From the NCBI GenBank assembly GCA_016719395.1, contig JADJZF010000006.1, forward strand, positions 124,001-188,000: 64,000 nt of DNA, in the 5' to 3' direction. The DNA is from Candidatus Amarobacter glycogenicus (lineage in GTDB: Bacteria > Chloroflexota > Dehalococcoidia > Tepidiformales > Tepidiformaceae). Shown piece after piece: positions 8,616-17,100 of this stretch (position 1 is its first letter; the number at the start of each line of letters is the position of its first letter). The translations under genes were made by a program, and so were the position numbers. The notes beneath the pieces were generated by a model. That model ran no database searches, had not been told where the DNA came from, and worked only from the letters and a program-made list of their open reading frames with translations.

Positions 8616-11600
8616 CTAGTCGTCGTCGACGCGTTGCGTGGTGAGGACGGGTTTCGCCTCGGTCAGCTTGCCTTCCTCGTTCGGTGCGAACCCAAATTTC
8701 GAGCTCGGCCAGTAGGAGACCATCGCTTTACCGATGATCAGGTCCTTCGGGACCAGGCCGACCTGGGAACTCCGGCTATCAAGGCTGTTCTCGCGGTTGT
8801 CGCCCATCACGAAGTACTCGCCGGGAGGGATGACGACCTTCGGTTTGGTGTCATGCCACGTCGCGGTGATGTACGGCTCTTCGAGTAGCAAGTCGTTGAT
8901 GTAGACCTTGCCGTCGACGATTTCGATGGTCTCGCCGGGGAGGCCGATGACTCGTTTGATCAGGTCCGTGTTGGTGTCGCGCGGGTCGATGAGGACGACA
9001 ATGTCGCCGCGCTCCGGTCCGTGGAAGACATTCTTCTTGGGGTCGCTCCCGGCATCGACAAACGGGATGAAGCTGCTGAGCTTCTCCATGTCGACTTCCG
9101 AGTACACCAGCTTATTCACGATGAGGAACTGACCGTCTTCGAGGGTCGGGTTCATGGACGAACCTTCGACCTTGAAGTTCTGGAAGCTGGCACGGACGGA
9201 AAGGAACACCAGGAGAGCAAGGAGGCTCGTCTCGACGATCTCCCGGATCCAGGTCTTGGTCTTGTGGTGCCCGCGCGGCGCGGGGGCTTCCTCGGCCTCG
9301 AGTTCGTCCATTGCCCACGACGGGGGTGCGAAGCCCGCGCCGTCGCTGCCGCCGAAAGCCGGGACATGCGCCGCCGAACCGAGAGTCTCTTCGACTTCCT
9401 GCTGGGGGCCCCAGCCACCGTCGAACGACTGGCTGCTGCGCTGAGGCGCCCATGCGCTCATGCGGATGAATGACTGCCTGCCAGCATCGTCATCAAGGGC
9501 TTCGGCGACGATTTCGGCCGCCTCATCGCCGAGAAGTTCGGCGAACACTGCGTCACTCTCGCGGGGGGCGGCGGGTTGGTCCGGGGTCGCAGCGTGGCGT
9601 TCGAAGGCGGCGAGGATGACGTCCTCTTCCTCTTCTGCTACGAACTGGCTCGGGCGCGGCGCCACCGGCGCGGCCTCCCACTGCTCGATGTCGTCGACCT
9701 GCGTTCCCCAGTCAGAAGTCTGGGAGCGCGCCGCCGCCATCTGGTTTTCGAGGCTCGCTGCCAGGTCGATCTCTTCTTCATCGGCCCGGGCGGCTTCTTC
9801 CGCGGAAGCGGCGATATGCGCCCACATGTCCTCGTCGCGCGCGGCCGCCGGCTCCGGCGTGCTCCAGCCCGCGTTGAGGTTGGGAGGGGGAGTCGTCGAT
9901 GACGCCGGCTCGGACGGGCCGGGGGCGCTGACGAAGTCCGCCCATGGGTCATCGTCGTCAGCACCGGTATCGAATGCAGATGTCGCTTTCGCCACGGGCT
10001 CTTCCACGACCGCATCGACAGAGGCGACGGCTTCGATGGGAGTCTCGGGGACTTCGTCCACGGCAGGCTGTTCCCACCATGCCTTTTCAGCGACGGGCAC
10101 TTCGACGACCGCATCGACGGAGGCGACGGCTTCGACGGGAGTCTCGGGGACTTGCTCGACGGCGGGCTGTTCCCACCATGCCTTTTCAGCCACGGGCTCT
10201 TCCACGACCGCATCGACGGAGGCGACGGCTTCGACGGGAGTCTCGGGGACTTCGTCGGCGGCGGGCCGTTCCCACCATGGCTTGTCAGCCACGGGCTCTT
10301 CCACGACCGCGTCGACAGAGGCAACGGCCTCAACGGGAGCCTCGGGGGCTTCCTCGACGGCGGGCTGCTCCCACCATGGCTTTTCAGCGACCGGCTCTTC
10401 CACGACCGCATCGACGGAGGCGAAGGCTTCGACGGGAGTCTCGGCGACGTCCTCGGCGGCGGGCTGCTCCCACCAGGGCTTTTCAGCGGCCGGCTCTTCC
10501 GCGATCGCATCGACGGAGGCAACGGCTTCGACGGGCGTCTCGGGGACTTCCTCGGCGGCGGGCTGTTCCCACCATGGCTTGTCCGCGACCGGCTCTTCGA
10601 CAACGGCATCGACGGACGCGACCGCTTCGAAGGGAGCCTCGGGGGCTTCCTCGACGGCGGGCTGGTCCCACCATGGCTTGTCAGCGACCGGCTCTTCCAC
10701 GACCGCATCGACGGAGGCGAAGGCTTCGACGGGAGTCTCGGGGACTTCCTCGGAGGCGGGCTGTTCCCACCATGGCTTGTCAGCGACCGGCTCTTCCACG
10801 ACCGCATCGACAGAGGCAACGGCCTCAACGGGAGTCTCGGGGGCTTCCTCGACGGCGGGCTGCTCCCACCATGGCTTTTCAGCGACCGGCTCTTCGACGA
10901 CCGCATCGACAGAGGCAACGGCCTCGACGGGAGTCTCGGGGACTTCCTCGGCGGCGGGCTGTTCCCACCACGGCTTGTCAGCGACGGGCTCTTCTGCGAC
11001 CGCATCGACGGAGGCAACGGCCTCGACCGGAGTCTCGGGGGCTTCCTCGACGGCGGGCTGCTCCCACCAGGGCTTTTCAGCGACCGGCTCTTCCGCGACC
11101 GCATCGACGGAGGCAACGGCTTCGACGGGAGTCTCGGGGACTTCCTCGGCAGCGGGCTGTTCCCACCACGCCTTCTCAGTTACGGGCTTTTCCACGACCG
11201 CATCGACGGAGGCGACGGCTTCGACGGAAGTCTCGGGGACTTCCTCGGCGGCGGGCTGTTCCCACCAGGGCTTGTCAGCGACCGGCTCTTCCACGACCGC
11301 GTCGACAGAGGCAACGGCCTCAACGGGAGCCTCGGGGACTTCCTCGACGGCGGGCTGTTCCCACCAGGGCTTGTCAGCGACCGGCTCTTCCACGACCGCA
11401 TCGACAGAGGCGACGGCCTCGACGGGAATCTCGGGTTCAACCGGATCCCATGCGTCGGCGTCGTGCGCCGCGCTGTCGAGTCCGTCCGGTGCGACCTCAG
11501 CGGCTTCCCAGTCAGCAGTCGACGCAGTCAACCTGGCGAAGTACGGGGTCTCGTTGACCGGTTCAGGGCTCCACGTGTCCTGGTCGTCGGGCAGGTCCTC

Positions 11601-14045
11601 GATCACGCCAGCGGACCATGCGGACGCCGGGTCGGGCCCAACTCCAGGGGCCGGAGCAGTCGCACCGGATCCCCATGCGAATTCGGCGTCCGCTTGGTCG
11701 GCGTCCTCAGCCTCCGCGGCGGCCAGACCTGCCGTTGCCCATGTCGTCACTTCATCGGCCAGTCCGGCAGCTGCAATCTCGGGATCTGCTGCTTCTGGTC
11801 CGGCGGGGGACTCGCTCGCGCTGATGTTCGTCGCGAACTCACTCAAGGCGTCAGAGTCGGAACTCAGCCAGCCTTCGCTTCGCGAAGCGCCCCACCCGGC
11901 GCTCGTTGCCGGTTGGGCGTCGGGGGCAGCGAATGTGCCACCGTGTTCGTCCCAGTCCTTCTCCGCGACGACGCGGACATCGGCATCCTCGGCATCCTCG
12001 CTCGGGAGGATCCAATCACCGGGCTCGTCCGTATCGAGCAACGCGGGCTGTTCGGCCCCTTCCTTCTTGCTACGGCCGAACAGGCGGCCGAGTCGGCCTT
12101 TCTTCTTCCCGGCCGGCGCCGGTGCTGCAGCGCGGGCATGTTCGAAGAGCCCGGCGAGCGGGTCATCATCTTCTTCGAAGGGACCTCCGGCCGCTTCTGG
12201 GGCTGGGGCGGCCTCAGTCGGGAAGTCGAACGTGGAGTCCGCCGGTTCATCCGATTCGAACACCGCCCGAACCGCTTGAGACTCGGGTACCAGGGCCTCG
12301 GCGTCGGCTTCTTCCCAGGCTTCCGATGGGGAGGCTTCGTCCGTCTCGCTCGCGGATTCGCCGGCCTCCCAGTCGAACGGCTTGAGGAATTCGGCCGGGA
12401 CGGCCGCCGACGAAGACGCTTCGGGTTCGTCCTCCTGGAGTTCCCAATCGAACGGCTTGAGGAACTCGTCCGGTATCTTCTCGGGTTCTTCCGGCTCGGC
12501 GCGCTTTTGTGCCCACGCGCGCATCGCAGCGATGCCCTCTCCTGTTGGGCCGGCTTCGCTTGTTTCGCCGTCCGCTTCGCCTTCAGGCGCAATGTTGAAG
12601 AAGTCGTCCCATTTGCTCGGCCCGGCAGAGGCGTCACGAACTGGAGCTTCGGCCGGAGGTTCCGTCCGGGAGCGCAACACCAGCGGTATAGTCGGGAGTG
12701 TGCCGGGGTCGACGTTGGTCTCTGTCACCGCTGATTCGCGTGCGATGGTGTGCGGTTCGTCTTCCTGGTGGCGCGGGCGAAGCGGGATCGGCGCAGGGGC
12801 GACGTCGTCGTCGATCTCCTCGGTTTCGTGGTGGACGGTGGTGAAGTGCGGGTGCCCGTCTTCGCGGCCGCGCTGGGCCCACTTCTTCATCGAGCTGAGG
12901 GCCGAGTCCTCAATGTCGGCTTCATACGCCGCTGCCGCCGGTTCACCCGGGCCGGCTGGTGAGTCTCCCCACGCGGCAGGACCGAAGTTCCAGTCGAGGC
13001 GCTTTTCGCCGTCGGCATGGGCGCGCGGACGCAGCACGAGAGGCTGAGGTGACTCCGGTTCTTCGTCGAGCATGAGCTCCGGTGCTTCGGCCCCGGCTGC
13101 GTCATTCTGCAGATCCCATGCGGTCGCCGCGTTCGCAGGCTCTCGCTCCTCTTCGGATGCCGGGCCGGAGCGCAGCGCTTCGCCTTCGTCCCAGCCTTCC
13201 ACGCGGGCCACGGGCGCGAAAGCCGGCGTTTCCCGATCGGGCGCGGTGTCGGCTTCGGTTTCGGCCGGTTCCCATGCGGGTGCGCCGAGGTCGTCGCCGG
13301 TGGATTCGTCCTTGGCCGACTCATCGCGGTGTGCCCAGGAGCGGATGCGTGTTGCGAAGTCTTCTTCTTCGATTTCTGCGAGTTGTCCGTCGTGGCTCTC
13401 CGCTTCGATGGATTCAATCGCCGAAAAAGGCGCCACGCTGTCCTGGGATTCGTCTTCGTGGTCAGCCTGGTGCGCCCAGGGGCGCATGGTCGTGGCAAAG
13501 TCCTCTTCGGCCGTCTCGAGGGGTGCTTCATGGGCATCGTCCCCGGCGGGGGTGGCCGGCGATGCGAGGTTCCAACCGCCGTCTGGCTCTCCCCAGCTGG
13601 CTTCGGTCCCGTGGCTTTCAGCCCGCGGGAACGGCGAAAGCTTCAGCGACGGTTCGGTGCTCCACTCCTCGTCCTCGTCGTGTTCGACCGGGGATGCGGA
13701 GTCATATCGGCGGGTCGCCGGGATCTCGGCGGCGCCGTCGCTTTGCTTCTGCTTCTTGGCGAACCCAAACAGGCCGCGGCCCTTCTTGGCTTCTGGCTCC
13801 GGGCGCTTCAGTTCGAAAGCGGCCTCTGGTTGGGGCTTCAGCTCAAATTTCTTGCCGAAGGGGTCGCCCTTCGCCTTTTCCGCGTCTTCCTGGATGTTTC
13901 CGAGCACGCGCTGCCGCAGCGTGCGGTTCTTTTCTTCTTGCCGCTCCCAGGCGCCCCCGGGCAGATCGAAGTACCAGCCCTGTGGGTCATCCTGTCCCGA
14001 CTCGGCCTCATCGAGCGGGCGACCTTCGCCATTGTCCATCGTCAT
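8616..14045 (-). CDS. lepB: Giant signal peptidase I with repetitive acidic N-terminal region (1809 aa)
   Basis: The last 210 residues are a complete type I signal peptidase: a membrane segment (about 1603-1619, LLALLVFLSVRAS), GSSMNPTL with nucleophile Ser1630, RGDIVVLIDP, DLIKRVIGLPG with general-base Lys1697, and GDNRENSLDSR. Typical bacterial enzymes are 180-330 residues. Here about 1600 cytoplasmic residues precede it: acidic, Trp/Pro/Ala-rich and probably disordered. Residues 1-870 contain recurring short motifs (R-x-W-A-H/Q, EFLKPFDWE twice, basic KKGR clusters near 87-100 and 647-663); residues 871-1353 are a 33-residue repeat array centred on KPWWEQPA. It leads an operon with GNAT and pyrE. 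The whole frame is open from ATG 14045 with no stop, so the fusion is seen directly. The N-terminal role is unknown. Confidence 0.93.
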   Translation of the reverse strand: MTMDNGEGRPLDEAESGQDDPQGWYFDLPGGAWERQEEKNRTLRQRVLGNIQEDAEKAKGDPFGKKFELKPQPEAAFELKRPEPEAKKGRGLFGFAKKQKQSDGAAEIPATRRYDSASPVEHDEDEEWSTEPSLKLSPFPRAESHGTEASWGEPDGGWNLASPATPAGDDAHEAPLETAEEDFATTMRPWAHQADHEDESQDSVAPFSAIESIEAESHDGQLAEIEEEDFATRIRSWAHRDESAKDESTGDDLGAPAWEPAETEADTAPDRETPAFAPVARVEGWDEGEALRSGPASEEEREPANAATAWDLQNDAAGAEAPELMLDEEPESPQPLVLRPRAHADGEKRLDWNFGPAAWGDSPAGPGEPAAAAYEADIEDSALSSMKKWAQRGREDGHPHFTTVHHETEEIDDDVAPAPIPLRPRHQEDEPHTIARESAVTETNVDPGTLPTIPLVLRSRTEPPAEAPVRDASAGPSKWDDFFNIAPEGEADGETSEAGPTGEGIAAMRAWAQKRAEPEEPEKIPDEFLKPFDWELQEDEPEASSSAAVPAEFLKPFDWEAGESASETDEASPSEAWEEADAEALVPESQAVRAVFESDEPADSTFDFPTEAAPAPEAAGGPFEEDDDPLAGLFEHARAAAPAPAGKKKGRLGRLFGRSKKEGAEQPALLDTDEPGDWILPSEDAEDADVRVVAEKDWDEHGGTFAAPDAQPATSAGWGASRSEGWLSSDSDALSEFATNISASESPAGPEAADPEIAAAGLADEVTTWATAGLAAAEAEDADQADAEFAWGSGATAPAPGVGPDPASAWSAGVIEDLPDDQDTWSPEPVNETPYFARLTASTADWEAAEVAPDGLDSAAHDADAWDPVEPEIPVEAVASVDAVVEEPVADKPWWEQPAVEEVPEAPVEAVASVDAVVEEPVADKPWWEQPAAEEVPETSVEAVASVDAVVEKPVTEKAWWEQPAAEEVPETPVEAVASVDAVAEEPVAEKPWWEQPAVEEAPETPVEAVASVDAVAEEPVADKPWWEQPAAEEVPETPVEAVASVDAVVEEPVAEKPWWEQPAVEEAPETPVEAVASVDAVVEEPVADKPWWEQPASEEVPETPVEAFASVDAVVEEPVADKPWWDQPAVEEAPEAPFEAVASVDAVVEEPVADKPWWEQPAAEEVPETPVEAVASVDAIAEEPAAEKPWWEQPAAEDVAETPVEAFASVDAVVEEPVAEKPWWEQPAVEEAPEAPVEAVASVDAVVEEPVADKPWWERPAADEVPETPVEAVASVDAVVEEPVAEKAWWEQPAVEQVPETPVEAVASVDAVVEVPVAEKAWWEQPAVDEVPETPIEAVASVDAVVEEPVAKATSAFDTGADDDDPWADFVSAPGPSEPASSTTPPPNLNAGWSTPEPAAARDEDMWAHIAASAEEAARADEEEIDLAASLENQMAAARSQTSDWGTQVDDIEQWEAAPVAPRPSQFVAEEEEDVILAAFERHAATPDQPAAPRESDAVFAELLGDEAAEIVAEALDDDAGRQSFIRMSAWAPQRSSQSFDGGWGPQQEVEETLGSAAHVPAFGGSDGAGFAPPSWAMDELEAEEAPAPRGHHKTKTWIREIVETSLLALLVFLSVRASFQNFKVEGSSMNPTLEDGQFLIVNKLVYSEVDMEKLSSFIPFVDAGSDPKKNVFHGPERGDIVVLIDPRDTNTDLIKRVIGLPGETIEIVDGKVYINDLLLEEPYITATWHDTKPKVVIPPGEYFVMGDNRENSLDSRSSQVGLVPKDLIIGKAMVSYWPSSKFGFAPNEEGKLTEAKPVLTTQRVDDD
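9989..11435 (-). repeat. Tandem 99-bp coding repeat (about 14.6 copies) inside lepB
   Basis: Each unit encodes 33 residues of the type VEAVASVDAVVEEPVA then DKPWWEQPAxEEVPETP. I count 14 WW[E/D] motifs and 15 copies of the EA[VF]ASVDA[VI] half. Units differ at few positions (Ala/Val after QPA; EEVPET, EEAPET, EEAPEA), with A- and B-type units often alternating, which suggests a higher-order 198-bp duplication in part. Because the unit is a multiple of three and stop-free, long spurious ORFs also run through it on the other strand. Confidence 0.95.
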
Positions 14046-14051
14046 CAGGGT

Positions 14052-14057
14052 ACCATA
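14052..14057 (-). promoter_or_regulatory. Putative leaderless -10 for lepB (TATGGT)
   Basis: TATGGT on the minus strand lies 6 bases before ATG 14045. The divergent gap between lepB and the ECF sigma gene is only 82 bases, so both promoters share it. Confidence 0.45.
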
Positions 14058-14127
14058 GCCTCCCCGGCGGACCTCGGGATTCGAACCGGTCGCCCTTTAC
14101 AGCCGATTGACCTAACCTCGGCCGGGC

Positions 14128-14733
14128 ATGACCGATGCGCTCGAACCCGCGGACGAGCACCTGGTCTCTTTATCAAAGGACGGCAGCCTTCACGCATTCA
14201 ACAGTCTGGTTGAGCGGTATCAAGGTCCCGTCTTCAACCTTTGCGCGCGCCTGATAGGAGACCGCGGTGCTGCCGAGGACGCCGCGCAGGAGGCATTCCT
14301 GTCGGCGTACCGCTCTCTCTCGCGCTTCGAAGGGGGCAGTTTTCGAAGCTGGCTGTTCCGAATTGCCGCGAATGAGTGCAAGGACGAACTGCGCCGCCGT
14401 AGCCGCCGTCCCTCGGAATCCCTCGCGAATCACGGCATCGATGACGACCATCCGTTCGATGCGCCCGATCCGTCAGAGGGGGCACCGGAATACCTCGAAC
14501 GGATAGCGGTCGGCGAAGGAATCCAGTCCGCGCTGATGAGCCTCCAGTTCGAGCAACGCCAGGCGATCGTGCTTTCGGATGTTCATGGCTACCACTATGA
14601 GGAGATCGCCCGTATCACCGGCACGAATGTCGGGACGGTGAAGTCGCGCATTCACCGCGGCCGCGAACGTCTCCGCGGCATCCTCCTGGAACGGCCGGAA
14701 CTTTTCGGCCGCCGGGGGCGTTCGGATGATTGA
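14128..14733 (+). CDS. ECF-type RNA polymerase sigma factor
   Basis: Region 2 is visible at residues 20-90 (FNSLVERYQGPVFNLCARL, AEDAAQEAFLSAYRSLSRF, FRSWLFRIAANECKDELRR) and region 4 at about 125-195 (LQFEQRQAIVLSDVHGYHY then EEIARITGTNVGTVKSRIH). A 201-residue size fits the ECF group. The anti-sigma gene follows after 12 bases. No GGAAC-type autoregulatory promoter is obvious upstream; TAACCT lies 9 bases before the ATG. Divergence from the giant lepB suggests an envelope-related regulon, which is inference. Confidence 0.92.
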   Translation: MTDALEPADEHLVSLSKDGSLHAFNSLVERYQGPVFNLCARLIGDRGAAEDAAQEAFLSAYRSLSRFEGGSFRSWLFRIAANECKDELRRRSRRPSESLANHGIDDDHPFDAPDPSEGAPEYLERIAVGEGIQSALMSLQFEQRQAIVLSDVHGYHYEEIARITGTNVGTVKSRIHRGRERLRGILLERPELFGRRGRSDD

Positions 14734-14745
14734 GAGCACAATGAC

Positions 14746-15531
14746 ATGCGCATCGTAAACGTCTTGCAGCGGCACTCGTGGTATGGGCGAAACGCCTCGG
14801 CATTTGTCGATGGCGAACTCCTGCCGCCCGAAGTGCGGCGTTTCGAGGCCCACCTGGCCGGCTGCGGAGCCTGTGCGTCCGCGGTTGCGGATGCCCGGGA
14901 GTGGAAAGCACTCGCCGGTAGCCTGCCGGACGCAGCCCTGCCGCGTTCGTTCAGGCTGACGCCGGCGATGGCCGCAGCTGCGAAGCCCGGACCGAACGCC
15001 GGACGCGCCGCCGTCCCCTACCTCGGGCTGGTCCGGGCGGGCGCGGGCCTTTCCTTGGCGGCCTTCGCCGCGGTAGTGGCGTTCGCGGCGTTCGATTCTG
15101 GTGGTCCCAACGGCGGACGGGACGGCGCGACCGCAGCGTCCATCGAGATTCAGGATGCGGCCGGCGGCGGCGCAACAGATTCCTCGAGCAACAAGTACGC
15201 AGCCCCCGAGTCCACCGCCCCGCAACTGGGGCCGGCCAGCGGTGGCGGCGTGTCCTCTAGTGGATTTAGCACCGCAACCGTCGTGTCATCCCTGCCCGTG
15301 GCACCCTCTGCAGTGGCCGCGACGCCCGGGCCAGGCGAGGGAGTGTCGCGAGCTTCTGACGACTCCGGCGGCGAGGGCGGCCTGGCCGGCGGGTACCCGC
15401 TCGAAGCTCGCGACTCGGCTGAGAAGGAGAGTGGCCGCGGGATGCTGGTGATCGGCCTCGGCCTGGTCGCCGCAGCGATGCTCGCACTCCTGGGAGCACT
15501 CGAGGTCATACGGCGGATCCAACGGCCCTAG
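14746..15531 (+). CDS. Membrane anti-sigma factor with zinc-binding ZAS motif
   Basis: Residues 12-50 form the anti-sigma zinc domain with His36, Cys40 and Cys43 (AHLAGCGACASAV). A first hydrophobic segment is near 95-115 (GAGLSLAAFAAVVAFAAF), then about 110 residues rich in Ser/Ala/Gly/Pro, then a second hydrophobic segment near the C-terminus (GMLVIGLGLVAAAMLALLGALEVI). Two membrane passages would place the Ser-rich loop outside, possibly sensing envelope state. It is co-oriented with the ECF sigma 12 bases upstream. Confidence 0.85.
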   Translation: MRIVNVLQRHSWYGRNASAFVDGELLPPEVRRFEAHLAGCGACASAVADAREWKALAGSLPDAALPRSFRLTPAMAAAAKPGPNAGRAAVPYLGLVRAGAGLSLAAFAAVVAFAAFDSGGPNGGRDGATAASIEIQDAAGGGATDSSSNKYAAPESTAPQLGPASGGGVSSSGFSTATVVSSLPVAPSAVAATPGPGEGVSRASDDSGGEGGLAGGYPLEARDSAEKESGRGMLVIGLGLVAAAMLALLGALEVIRRIQRP

Positions 15532-15565
15532 ACTGTGATCTGAGGTTGTGACCGAGGAGTTCGTG

Positions 15566-16192
15566 ATGAAAAAAGGGATCGTGGTCTCCGGCGTAGGCGA
15601 AGTTCGTGCCGCACCCGACATTCTCGCCGTGACGATCGACGTTGAAACGAGGGCCTCGACCGTTGCCGCCGCTCGCACAGCGAATGCCGAGGCCGCCGCG
15701 AGACTAATCGCGTCGCTCAAGGCCGAGGGCGTTGACCAGCGCGACATTCAGACTGCGAACCTGTCGGTGAGGGCCGAGTACGACCGTCCGGACAGCGGTA
15801 ACCCACGAGTTTCCGGTTACCGCGTCACCAATAGTCTCCGGGTGCTGCTTCGCGACACCGAGAAGGCCGGCGCGATCATTGATGCGGCACTCGATGCCGC
15901 AGGTGATGACGGCCGGTTGGGCGGACTTCGTTTCGACTTCTCGGATCCGGCCCCGCTTTACGCCCAGGCACGGATTCGTGCTTGCATCGATGCACGCGAG
16001 AAGGCGCTGGCGTTGGCCTCCGGGATGGCAGTCAAACTCGGAAAGCTGGTCAGTGTGGTGGAAAACGCGGCCGAAACCCAGCGGCAGCCCAGCATGCTCG
16101 CGGCAGCGATGCGCATGGAGAGCCTGCCAGTCGAAGCCGGAGAGAGCACGGTGAGCGTGGGCGTGACGGCGCACTTCGCGATCAAAGGCTGA
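15566..16192 (+). CDS. SIMPL (DUF541) domain protein
   Basis: GIVVSGVGEVRAAPDILAVTIDVETRA is the typical opening of SIMPL proteins, followed by VDQRDIQTANLSVRAEYDRP and VSGYRVTNSLRVLLRDTEKAG. The start is set at ATG 15566 because GAGGAG lies 7-11 bases before it; GTG 15548 is upstream of that site. There is no convincing signal peptide, unusual since many SIMPL proteins are exported. It follows the anti-sigma gene by 34 bases and is probably part of the same stress cluster. Function of the family is not settled. Confidence 0.8.
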   Translation: MKKGIVVSGVGEVRAAPDILAVTIDVETRASTVAAARTANAEAAARLIASLKAEGVDQRDIQTANLSVRAEYDRPDSGNPRVSGYRVTNSLRVLLRDTEKAGAIIDAALDAAGDDGRLGGLRFDFSDPAPLYAQARIRACIDAREKALALASGMAVKLGKLVSVVENAAETQRQPSMLAAAMRMESLPVEAGESTVSVGVTAHFAIKG

Positions 16193-16250
16193 AAACAACC
16201 GGTTAAGCGGGTGGGTTTACCCTCGACGGCTCCCGCTCGAAGCTACCTGT

Positions 16251-17087
16251 GTGAGACGGTTCGTCCTCGCCGCGTGCTTGCCCCTGTTCGCGTTCGCGCT
16301 CGTTGCAGGTGCTGGCGTCGTGGTGCTGCACAACCAGGAGGGGCGGACGCCGGATGCATCGCCCACTGGGGAGGGCGGCGCCGAAGCGGCTGGAAGCGGG
16401 TTGCCTCGCCTGGCGCCCGAAAGCAGCGTCTGCCAGGGCATCCTCCACGTGCCGGAGCCCGGCGCCCCGAGGGTGTTTCCCGCTGAATATACGCAGCGCA
16501 GGGAAGCCGGCGGCATCATGATCGTCGCGAACCGCGACGTGGACCCCAGCGCCCTGGATGAGGCGGCCGTCACCATCGAGCGCGTCTTCCGCAACAACGA
16601 CCTCGGCGATGTCCTGGCCGAAGAAGGCGCTTACGTCATCGTCGCCGCCGAAGACCAGGGGGTACTGGACCTTCCAGAGTTCCGCTGCCTCGATTCGGCA
16701 AGCACCCAGGACTTCTTCAGCCACGTCTGCGGGGTCGCTGACCGGGCAGACTACCCGGTGGCAACGGTGAACGAACTCGACCTGCTCGGCGATCGGGCGG
16801 GGCCCTGCGGCGGGCTCAACATCCTCTATCACGAGCTCGGACACCTGGTGCAGGGATGGGCCCTTGCGCCGGCTGACTACTTCGATATCCGCCAGTTCTA
16901 CCAGGACGCAGTCAACGCCGGGAAGTACCGGCGGGCGTACGCCGCCACGAACGCCGACGAGTACTTCGCCGAGGCAACACAGGCGTACTTCCTCAGGCTC
17001 GACGGCCCCGGCAAACGCGACCGCGAGTGGCTCAAGCTCTACGACAGGCAGATCTACGACTTGCTGGCGGCGGTGTACGGCGACTGA
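16251..17087 (+). CDS. Secreted zincin-like protein with HELGH motif
   Basis: A signal/anchor (FVLAACLPLFAFALVAGAGVVVL) precedes a 240-residue exported domain. HELGH (His194, Glu195, His198) fits the HExxH zinc site and NADEYFAEATQAYF (Glu237 or Glu241) supplies a plausible third ligand as in gluzincin folds resembling anthrax lethal factor-type domains. Cys residues at 61, 146, 160 and 186 could form disulfides. The start is GTG 16251. It lies last in the sigma/anti-sigma/SIMPL cluster, 58 bases after the SIMPL gene. Peptidase activity is inferred from the motif only. Confidence 0.7.
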   Translation: MRRFVLAACLPLFAFALVAGAGVVVLHNQEGRTPDASPTGEGGAEAAGSGLPRLAPESSVCQGILHVPEPGAPRVFPAEYTQRREAGGIMIVANRDVDPSALDEAAVTIERVFRNNDLGDVLAEEGAYVIVAAEDQGVLDLPEFRCLDSASTQDFFSHVCGVADRADYPVATVNELDLLGDRAGPCGGLNILYHELGHLVQGWALAPADYFDIRQFYQDAVNAGKYRRAYAATNADEYFAEATQAYFLRLDGPGKRDREWLKLYDRQIYDLLAAVYGD

Positions 17088-17100
17088 AGGGCTGGCTGGC

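Noticed and set aside
9989..11435. Repeat array as a possible CRISPR
   Set aside because: Units are directly adjacent, coding and in frame, with no spacers between constant repeats.
9460..12734. Very long plus-strand open frames across the lepB repeats
   Set aside because: They exist only because the 99-bp unit is a multiple of three and has no stop on any frame of the opposite strand; their products are low-complexity (Ser/Thr or Arg-rich) and carry no domain, while the minus frame ends in a real enzyme.
14060..14125. tRNA-like sequence (TTCGAATC T-loop and CTGTAAA anticodon-like loop on the minus strand)
   Set aside because: No acceptor stem pairing, wrong variable-region length and only three T-stem pairs; not a functional tRNA, though a decayed remnant cannot be excluded.
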